A stretch of 6,150 nucleotides of DNA from Actinomycetota bacterium. Its GTDB lineage: Bacteria; Acidobacteriota; Blastocatellia; Chloracidobacteriales; Chloracidobacteriaceae. Positions 1 to 4,332 of the stretch are shown piece after piece. The notes under the pieces are model-generated. The model had not been told where the DNA came from. It did not search any database and worked only from the letters and a program-made list of their open reading frames with translations. A program made the translations under genes and the position numbers. The stretch covers positions 1 through 6,150 of the forward strand of contig JAAFHI010000229.1 of NCBI GenBank assembly GCA_013298335.1, given 5' to 3'. Every line of letters starts with the position of its first letter. The stretch's first letter is position 1.

Positions 1-779
1 ATGACGAAAGTGAGGTTGTCGAGACCCTCGCGCGAGGCGAGATGCAGCGCGCCGAGCGATTCCGGCTCGTCCGTTTCGCCGTCGCCGAGGAAGGCCCAGA
101 CGCGGGAATTCGAGGTGTCCTTGATGCCCCGGTTGTGCAGATAGCGGTTGAAACGCGCCTGATAGATCGAGTTGATCGGCCCCAGACCCATCGAAACCGT
201 CGGAAATTCCCAGAAATCGGGCATGAGGCGCGGGTGCGGATAGCTCGATAGCCCTTTTCCGAGCGATTCGCGGCGGAAATGCTCCAGTTGGTCTTCCGTC
301 AGCCGGCCTTCGAGGAACGCCCGCGAGTAGATGCCCGGCGCGGCGTGACCCTGATAGAAAATCTGGTCGCCGTGGCCGTCGTCCTTGCCGCGGAAAAAGT
401 GGTTGAAGCCCACTTCATAGAGACTCGCCGACGACGCGTAGGTCGCGAGGTGACCGCCGATGCCCGGATAGTGGTGATTTGCCCGGATGACCATCGCCAC
501 CGCGTTCCACCGGACAATCCGGCGAATCCGCAGTTCCATCTCCTCGTCGCCGGGAAATTTGGCCTCCTGCTCGGGCGAAATCGTGTTGATGTAGGGCGTC
601 TGCACCAGCTCGGGCAAACCGACGTGCATCATGCGCGATTTCTTCAACAGTTTGCGCAGCACGAACTGGGCGCGTTCCCTGCCTTCTTCATTGACGATCT
701 GTTCGAGCGCGTCGAGCCATTCGCCCGTTTCCTGTTGGTCGGCATCCGGTAGCTGGCGTTTGAATTCGTCGAGGTACAT
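1..779 (-). CDS. aceE: Pyruvate dehydrogenase E1 component, homodimeric type (N-terminal part, runs off left edge)
   Basis: This is the thiamine-diphosphate-dependent E1 subunit of the cytoplasmic pyruvate dehydrogenase complex. It decarboxylates pyruvate and passes the acetyl group to the lipoyl domain of E2. Only the first 259 codons are in the window; the family is usually close to 890 aa. Translated by hand, residues 20-47 match the family start ([15 protein letters not shown]). Residues 62-67 read PYINTI and 140-145 read IFYQGH, with His145 matching a catalytic-region His. H110 lies in GIGGH, 179-201 contain [20 protein letters not shown], and 232-240 read GDGETDEPE, the ThDP/Mg-binding motif. 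The ATG at 777-779 is preceded by GGAGGA, and the protein starts where AceE proteins normally start. No frameshift is seen. Downstream aceF/lpd genes would lie left of the window and cannot be checked. Confidence 0.96.
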   Translation of the reverse strand, partial: MYLDEFKRQLPDADQQETGEWLDALEQIVNEEGRERAQFVLRKLLKKSRMMHVGLPELVQTPYINTISPEQEAKFPGDEEMELRIRRIVRWNAVAMVIRANHHYPGIGGHLATYASSASLYEVGFNHFFRGKDDGHGDQIFYQGHAAPGIYSRAFLEGRLTEDQLEHFRRESLGKGLSSYPHPRLMPDFWEFPTVSMGLGPINSIYQARFNRYLHNRGIKDTSNSRVWAFLGDGETDEPESLGALHLASREGLDNLTFV

Positions 780-790
780 GGACCAGGGAC

Positions 791-796
791 TCCTCC
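791..796 (-). promoter_or_regulatory. Ribosome binding site of aceE
   Basis: On the minus strand this reads GGAGGA, a near-complete Shine-Dalgarno sequence. It lies 11 nt before the ATG at 777-779. That spacing is slightly long, but the core is strong and supports the chosen aceE start. Confidence 0.7.
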
Positions 797-822
797 GAAA
801 AAGTCGTTGGGGTGAAAAAGTC

Positions 823-852
823 TTTGTACGACAACGCACAATCCCGTCGCAA
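823..852 (-). promoter_or_regulatory. Candidate sigma70-type promoter for aceE
   Basis: On the minus strand, TTGCGA (847-852) and TACAAA (823-828) are separated by 18 nt. Each hexamer matches four of six consensus positions. Transcription would start about 30-40 nt before the aceE ATG. This is a pattern match only, and other weak hexamers exist nearby. Confidence 0.25.
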
Positions 853-872
853 GCGGCCCGCCGGGTTTAGAG

Positions 873-893
873 TTTCCCGCTTCAGCGGGGAAA
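873..893. repeat. Short palindrome, CCCGCT-type
   Basis: TTTCCCGCT and AGCGGGGAAA face each other across two bases, with one extra G in the right arm. A closely related palindrome lies at 988-1003; both share TCCCGCT..AGCGGG. It could be a hairpin in RNA or a dispersed genomic palindrome. There is no T tract, so a classical terminator is not supported. Confidence 0.6.
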
Positions 894-987
894 TTCATCA
901 ACCTGTGTGATTTTTTGGGGAAACAGGGTGAATTTTGAAGTGAATTGGGGGGGAGTCCCAAAAATGGAGATTCTGGGGTAAAGAATT

Positions 988-1003
988 CCCGCTCAAGCGG
1001 GAT
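988..1003. repeat. Short palindrome, CCCGCT-type (second copy)
   Basis: TCCCGCT (988-994) and AGCGGGA (997-1003) form a perfect 7-bp inverted repeat around the dinucleotide CA. It shares its core with the palindrome at 873-893, about 115 nt away, so the two look like members of one repeat family. It lies just upstream of the small ORF at 1071. Confidence 0.6.
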
Positions 1004-1070
1004 ACTCTGAACTTGCGGATGGAAAAACGACCGAGCCGGGGAAGTACTACGAAAAGGAGTGAGGGGATTT

Positions 1071-1220
1071 ATGGCTGACTTTGACCAGGAGTTTGACGTC
1101 ACGCAGGAACGTATTTATCCCGGTGTTCTCAACCTTGAGGAACTTCTGGCCGGTATTTCCGGGTCGAATCTCCACGAAACCATCGAAACGGGGATTCCGG
1201 TTGGGAATGAATCCTGGTGA
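1071..1220 (+). CDS. Orphan MazE-type antitoxin tail (49 aa, no AbrB domain)
   Basis: This short ORF has an ATG start preceded by AAAGGAG (1053-1059), 11 nt upstream, and ends in TGA. Residues 22-49 contain LEELLAGIS, then NLHETIETG, then PVGNESW. That is the order found at the C-terminus of many MazE/AbrB-family antitoxins (a LEELL helix, an I-P/G-E-N-LH segment, then a D/ETG-P-VG-E-W end), the part that wraps the MazF toxin. The N-terminal swapped-hairpin DNA-binding domain (about 45 aa) is missing. The frame upstream is open only back to a TGA at 1008-1010 and shows no AbrB-like residues. No MazF-like toxin gene follows. It could be a decayed antitoxin, a remnant left by repeat insertion, or a functional stand-alone toxin-neutralising peptide. 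The resemblance is clear; the function is inferred. Confidence 0.6.
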   Translation: MADFDQEFDVTQERIYPGVLNLEELLAGISGSNLHETIETGIPVGNESW

Positions 1221-1232
1221 TTTCGCCGCGCC

Positions 1233-1254
1233 GCCCGGCCCTCAAGGACCGGGC
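1233..1254 (+). terminator. GC-rich stem-loop after the 49-aa ORF
   Basis: GCCCGGCCC (1233-1241) pairs with GGACCGGGC (1246-1254) with one mismatch around the loop TCAA. It begins 13 nt after the stop codon of the small ORF, a suitable place for a terminator. It lacks a following T run, so it may instead be another member of the palindrome cluster. Confidence 0.3.
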
Positions 1255-1266
1255 TACCCGTTTTCA

Positions 1267-1284
1267 AGCCCCGTAAACGGGGCT
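1267..1284. repeat. Perfect palindrome AGCCCCGT/ACGGGGCT
   Basis: This is a perfect 8-bp inverted repeat around AA, followed by TAAAGG. It has the same layout as its neighbours (G/C-rich arms, two to four central bases) but a different arm sequence. That argues for a structural rather than a sequence-specific family. Confidence 0.65.
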
Positions 1285-1358
1285 AAAGGATTGAAAAACC
1301 ACGGGTTTTAGCTTCTGCCTGAGATTTGAAGAGGCGCGGATGCGCTGGCAGAAAATAG

Positions 1359-1378
1359 CCCCGCCCGTGAGGGCGGGG
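1359..1378. repeat. Perfect hairpin CCCCGCCC-GTGA-GGGCGGGG
   Basis: Eight perfect G-C pairs close a GTGA loop, which is of the stable GNRA type if the plus strand is transcribed. This is the strongest predicted hairpin of the cluster. No T tract follows. Confidence 0.65.
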
Positions 1379-1402
1379 TAGCGGTGCGGGAAAAATTCGT
1401 GA

Positions 1403-1451
1403 GCCGCGCCAGCGGCGGCACTTCCGGTTTTTTGTGCCGCGCCGTTGGCGC
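1403..1451. repeat. Two small GC palindromes
   Basis: GCCGC (1403-1407) faces GCGGC (1412-1416) around GCCA, and GCGCC (1439-1443) faces GGCGC (1447-1451) around GTT. The GTGCCGC/GCCGCGCC wording recurs (1403-1410, 1434-1443, 1464-1472), suggesting eroded copies of one element. Confidence 0.45.
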
Positions 1452-1478
1452 TCCGGCGTCTGCGTGCCGCGCGATCCA

Positions 1479-1492
1479 CGCCCTGACGGGCG
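1479..1492. repeat. Small palindrome CGCCC-TGAC-GGGCG
   Basis: A perfect 5-bp inverted repeat around TGAC. It is the last member of the palindrome cluster before the DUF6941-like gene. On the minus strand it lies about 30 nt past that gene's stop. Confidence 0.4.
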
Positions 1493-1507
1493 CGGCTATT
1501 GTCTGGC

Positions 1508-1521
1508 GGTGCATTCGCACC
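1508..1521 (-). terminator. Small hairpin directly after the DUF6941-like stop codon
   Basis: GGTGC and GCACC form a perfect 5-bp stem with a 4-nt loop. The stem begins immediately after the TGA at 1522-1524 in the direction of transcription. The position suits an mRNA 3' end, but the stem is short and no T run follows, so termination is not proven. Together with 1479-1492 it could stabilise the 3' end of the operon transcript. Confidence 0.3.
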
Positions 1522-1947
1522 TCAATTCAGTAATCCCAGATCTTCCTCGCCGTTCCGTGTGCCCTGCTGGTTGACGATCGTCACGCGGAACACGGTTTCC
1601 GAAAAGAGATTCGAATCGAGCAGCGTCTGGACGGTGTATTCGCCTTCCTGCGTGAAAGTCGGTCCCATGAAGAAATTGACGTTGTTGGCGTAGCCGCCCG
1701 GCGGAATTTCGATGGGCGAGGGCGTCGAGGCGGCCACGACCGCTTTCTTGCCGGGCGCGAGGATGCGGACTTCCGAGAGGTACTGTCCCTGTCCGCGCCA
1801 GTGATTGCAGATGGCGATGCGGGGCAGTTGAACCGGAAGCTGGTCAACGTAGATGTCCTGGAACACGCCCATGAAGCTCAGTTTGTTGCCGACTTCGAGC
1901 CGGACGTCCTCGCAGAGCAGTTGGTAGATCAATTCGGAATTTTTCAT
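1522..1947 (-). CDS. DUF6941-like protein of unknown function (141 aa)
   Basis: The function is unknown. The pattern resembles DUF6941: a short N-terminal strand, LLCEDVRLEVGNKLSFMGVFQDI (residues 10-32; family members typically carry a C-D-x-x segment followed by G-K-x-x-x-x-G-V-F/Y-D), then LPRIAICNHW (41-50), a central IPPGG turn (81-85), and a C-terminal GEYTVQTLLD...FRVTIV segment. Most of the length looks like alternating strands, consistent with a small all-beta domain. There is no signal peptide or membrane segment, so a cytoplasmic location is likely. It starts 36 nt after the stop of the upstream desaturase, so co-transcription is likely. No good Shine-Dalgarno sits close to the ATG; the nearest purine run (AGGAAGGG) is too far upstream. 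The family assignment is from memory of the pattern and is moderately certain. Confidence 0.75.
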   Translation of the reverse strand: MKNSELIYQLLCEDVRLEVGNKLSFMGVFQDIYVDQLPVQLPRIAICNHWRGQGQYLSEVRILAPGKKAVVAASTPSPIEIPPGGYANNVNFFMGPTFTQEGEYTVQTLLDSNLFSETVFRVTIVNQQGTRNGEEDLGLLN

Positions 1948-1983
1948 TTGATGGTTCTCGGAAAGCCCTTCCTGACGGTCGGG

Positions 1984-3483
1984 CTACTGTTTCAGATCGG
2001 TTTCGACGGCTTCCGCCGCGATTTTTCCGGAGAGTAGCACGAGCGGGATGCCGCCGCCCGGATGCGTGCTGCCGCCCGCGAAATAGAGGCCGCGAATGTC
2101 GCGCGCCCGGATCGGCGGACGCAGGAACGCGCTCGTCAGACTGTTTGACGACAGGCCGTAAATCGACCCGCGCCAGGCGTTGAACCAGCCCGTAAACCGT
2201 TTCGGCGTAATGATTTCCTCGACTTCAACGCTGTCGCTCAGACCGTCGAGGCCGAATTCTTCGAGCCGTTTGACGATCAGATTGCGGTAGTCGGCGGCGA
2301 TGTCGTCCCAGTCGAAGGCGGGCGAGGTCGCGGGCGCGTTGACCATCACGAACAGGTTTTCGCAGCCGGGCGGGGCCATCTCCGGGTCGCTCCGGCTCGT
2401 CGAGCAGACGTAAATCGTCGGGTCCTGCGCGGGTTGCAGCCGGTCGAAAATGTCGGTGAATTCCTTCGGATAGTCCCGCGAGAAGAAAATGTTGTGGTGC
2501 GCCAGCCGGTCGAACTTTTTCCGCGTTCCAAGCAGGACGATGAATCCCGAGCAGGACGGCTCGATTCTGGCGATTTTCCGGTCGGTGAAGATTTTCCGGT
2601 TTTCCCGTCCGATGAGCGACGAATAGGTGTAGAGCGAATCGGCGTTGGCGATAACGACCTCGGCGGCAATCGTTTCGCCGGATTCCAGCCGGACGCCCCC
2701 GGTTTTGCCGTTCGCAACCAGAATTTCGGCCACGCTCGCCCCAGTGCGAAGCTGGACGCCGTTTTTCCGCGCCACCGCTTCGAGGGCTTCCGCGATGCGG
2801 TACATCCCGCCCTTCACGTACCACCCGCCGATGCCGAACTCGACATAGGGAATCAGGCAGAACGTCGCCTGCGCCCGGTAGGGCGACGATCCGTTGTAGG
2901 TCGCGAACCGGTTGAACAACTGCTGAAGGTGCGGACTGGTGAAAAATTCCTGCACCTTGTCGGCGACGGTTTTGGTCGTCGCCATCCGGGGCAACTGCCG
3001 CAACAGATGCGGCGTGATGCTCTTCCACAGTTTGCGAAGATCTCGGAAGTCATTGAAAAGAAAGGTTTCGGCGGTCGCGGTGTAGAGGTCCGCGCCGTAG
3101 CTCAGGAATCGGAAGTACCCGGCCACGTCGCGCGGCGCGACCCGTTCGAGTTCGGCGACCATCCGGGGAAGAGTGCTCGACGCGTCGAGGTGCGTGCCGT
3201 CGGGCCAGTCGTAGCGGCACAGCGGTTCGAGCGATTCGAGCGTCAGATGGTCTTCCATCCGCTCGCCGGCGACGGCGAAGAGGTCGCGCAGCACGTCCGG
3301 CATCGTCATCAGCGACGGGCCGGTGTCGAACCGGTAGCCGTCGCGTTCGACGAGGTTGAGCTTGCCGCCGACGCGGTCGTTTTTTTCGAGCAGGGTGACG
3401 GAAAAGCCGCGCGCGCGCAGACGGAGGGCGACCGCGAGGCCGCCGAGTCCCGCGCCAACGATGACAACGTGAGGGTTTTTCAA
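1984..3483 (-). CDS. CrtI-family FAD-dependent carotenoid desaturase
   Basis: This is a membrane-associated flavoenzyme of the phytoene desaturase family (CrtI/CrtN/CrtD), which introduces double bases of conjugation into carotenoids. From the TTG at 3481-3483 it is 499 aa, a normal family length. Evidence: an N-terminal Rossmann motif VIVGAGLGG (7-15) with Glu33 at the end of beta-2, RVGGK (37-41), DGYRFDTGPSL (48-58), ATYNGSSPYR (194-203), GGWYVKGGMY (219-228), VVIANAD (276-282), and the C-terminal FAD signature YFAGGSTHPGGGIP (467-480). The frame is open to an ATG at 3622-3624, but that would add 47 Ser/Thr/Pro-rich residues overlapping fur and displace the Rossmann fold from the N-terminus, so TTG is preferred. 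No clear Shine-Dalgarno precedes TTG; coupling to fur, whose stop is 19 nt upstream, is possible. The TYNGSSPY segment is also seen in CrtD-type 3,4-desaturases, so the exact substrate is open. No phytoene synthase is in the window. Confidence 0.88.
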   Translation of the reverse strand: MKNPHVVIVGAGLGGLAVALRLRARGFSVTLLEKNDRVGGKLNLVERDGYRFDTGPSLMTMPDVLRDLFAVAGERMEDHLTLESLEPLCRYDWPDGTHLDASSTLPRMVAELERVAPRDVAGYFRFLSYGADLYTATAETFLFNDFRDLRKLWKSITPHLLRQLPRMATTKTVADKVQEFFTSPHLQQLFNRFATYNGSSPYRAQATFCLIPYVEFGIGGWYVKGGMYRIAEALEAVARKNGVQLRTGASVAEILVANGKTGGVRLESGETIAAEVVIANADSLYTYSSLIGRENRKIFTDRKIARIEPSCSGFIVLLGTRKKFDRLAHHNIFFSRDYPKEFTDIFDRLQPAQDPTIYVCSTSRSDPEMAPPGCENLFVMVNAPATSPAFDWDDIAADYRNLIVKRLEEFGLDGLSDSVEVEEIITPKRFTGWFNAWRGSIYGLSSNSLTSAFLRPPIRARDIRGLYFAGGSTHPGGGIPLVLLSGKIAAEAVETDLKQ

Positions 3484-3502
3484 TCGGGAAAAGGGTTGAA
3501 AA

Positions 3503-3994
3503 TCAGGATGCGGGGGGAAGGTCGCCGTTCTGTCGTTTCCGGCAGTAGGGGGGAAGTTCGCCGGTCTTGGTGTAGTGGCCGTTGCAGACGCCGAAAATCC
3601 GGTGGCTGTGATCGGTGATGACAAAACCGAACTTCTGGGCGATTTCTTCCTGCAAGCGTTCGATCTCCGGGCTGACGAACTCGATCAGCGCATCGCACTC
3701 GGTACAGATCAGGTGGTCGTGGTGGTCGTGCTTGTATTCGTGCTCGTAGCGCGTCCGTCCGTCGTTGAAATTCACCTCCCGGGCGAGCCGGGCTTCGACA
3801 AGCAGGCGCATGGTCCGGTAAACCGTTGTAAATCCAACGGTTGTGTCGCGTCGCTTGACCATGTCGTAGAGTTCCTCGACGCTGACGTGATCTTCCGTTT
3901 CCAGAAAAACTTCCAGAATCAGGTCGCGTTGCGAGGTTCGTTTCAGGCGTTCCTTCGCGAGATGGCGATGGAAGACATCAAGTTCTTCTTTCAT
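3503..3994 (-). CDS. Fur-family metal- or redox-responsive repressor
   Basis: This is a DNA-binding dimeric regulator of the Fur superfamily (Fur, PerR, Zur), 163 aa, within the usual 140-165 aa. The winged helix covers about residues 10-85, with TTVYRTMRLLVEARL (56-70) as the recognition-helix region. The metal-rich hinge and dimerisation domain starts at HEYKHDHHDHLICTEC (85-100), giving a His cluster (H89, H91, H92, H94) and the structural-zinc pair C97/C100. The later VITDH (125-129) and IFGVC (133-137) also match. The usual second CxxC is absent: C137 is followed only by C151. Iron, zinc, manganese or peroxide sensing cannot be told apart from sequence alone. GGAG (4005-4008) lies 10 nt before the ATG. 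It is the first gene of the apparent fur-crtI-DUF6941 operon. No clear 19-bp Fur box was seen upstream. Confidence 0.93.
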   Translation of the reverse strand: MKEELDVFHRHLAKERLKRTSQRDLILEVFLETEDHVSVEELYDMVKRRDTTVGFTTVYRTMRLLVEARLAREVNFNDGRTRYEHEYKHDHHDHLICTECDALIEFVSPEIERLQEEIAQKFGFVITDHSHRIFGVCNGHYTKTGELPPYCRKRQNGDLPPAS

Positions 3995-4004
3995 TCGGAT
4001 TCAG

Positions 4005-4008
4005 CTCC
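4005..4008 (-). promoter_or_regulatory. Ribosome binding site of the fur-family gene
   Basis: GGAG on the minus strand, 10 nt before the ATG at 3992-3994. It supports this start over internal alternatives. Confidence 0.55.
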
Positions 4009-4062
4009 GGTGGGGTGGTTTACGCCGACCATTCTCCCACGCTGCTCGGGAAGCGACAAGAC

Positions 4063-4114
4063 GGAATGCGGAATGCGGAAGAGAATGCGGAATATCGAAT
4101 ATCGAATGCGGAAT
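4063..4114. repeat. Left heptamer array (GGAATGC on plus strand)
   Basis: An imperfect tandem array built on GGAATGC: two exact units at 4063-4076, an expanded unit GGAAGAGAATGC, then a variant stretch with AATATCG, and a last unit before AATAAAG. It is the inverted, more degenerate counterpart of the array at 4178-4232. Bases 4076-4093 are an exact 18-bp reverse complement of 4215-4232. It lies about 70 nt upstream of fur. Confidence 0.85.
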
Positions 4115-4145
4115 AAAGAAAAAGACGGTTTTCACCTGAAATCGT

Positions 4146-4172
4146 TTGACTCGTGGAATCCCTGAATACAAT
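4146..4172 (+). promoter_or_regulatory. Candidate sigma70-type promoter between the two heptamer arrays
   Basis: TTGACT (4146-4151) matches five of six -35 positions and TACAAT (4167-4172) matches five of six -10 positions. The spacer is 15 nt, shorter than the optimal 17. Transcription would start near 4179, at the first base of the right heptamer array, giving a leader of about 150 nt for the SPOR/propeller gene. A second TTGACT at 4238-4243 has only a poor -10 (CATCTT). Confidence 0.4.
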
Positions 4173-4177
4173 TCGAC

Positions 4178-4232
4178 GCATTCCGCATTCCGCATTCCGC
4201 ATTCCGCATTCCGCATTCCGCATTCTCTTCCG
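4178..4232. repeat. Right heptamer array, six GCATTCC units plus a variant
   Basis: Six exact head-to-tail copies of GCATTCC begin at 4178, 4185, 4192, 4199, 4206 and 4213, followed by GCATTCTCTTCC. The array is inverted relative to 4063-4114 and could pair with it in many registers. Exact heptamer tandem repeats in intergenic DNA resemble, in form only, the STRR repeats of cyanobacteria. Confidence 0.92.
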
Positions 4233-4332
4233 TGGGCTTGACTTCACCGGCGGGGCTGAACATCTTTGCCAAAACCCTGTATTGTTCGTGAAGCATCCTG
4301 CACCATCCGGTTCGACATTCGGTTTTTCGAGT

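Larger units (their letters stand above)
1221..1521. other. Gene-free stretch filled with palindromes
   Basis: No ORF here shows a recognisable protein; the short frames are translations of palindromic DNA. The stretch is occupied by five to six hairpins (listed separately) spaced roughly 35-90 nt apart. No tRNA, riboswitch or toxin gene was recognised. Confidence 0.6.

Noticed and set aside
279..752. Plus-strand frame of 157 codons opposite aceE
   Set aside because: The minus strand here reads continuous AceE sequence with the ThDP motif; the plus frame is a GC-bias shadow.
912..964. Inverted repeat TTTTTGGG/CCCAAAAA with a 37-nt loop
   Set aside because: Only 8 bp, A/T- and G-run based, with a long loop; it could easily arise by chance.
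644..1102. Minus-strand frame of 152 codons across the aceE start and intergenic palindromes
   Set aside because: It overlaps aceE in another frame and then runs through repeat-like DNA; it shows no domain or ribosome site.
2434..3618. Long plus-strand open frame of 394 codons opposite the desaturase
   Set aside because: It is the antisense shadow of the crtI-type gene: low-complexity Arg/Val/Glu composition and no recognisable motif, while the minus frame has the full FAD motifs.
3995..4062. Fur box autoregulating the fur-family gene
   Set aside because: No 19-bp GATAAT-type palindrome or PerR-type box was found in the 68 nt before the ATG.
4178..4232. CRISPR array
   Set aside because: The units are contiguous 7-mers without spacers, and no cas gene is present.
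4238..4266. Second TTGACT as a promoter for the SPOR/propeller gene
   Set aside because: The -10 at 17 nt spacing (CATCTT) is poor; the pair at 4146-4172 is better.
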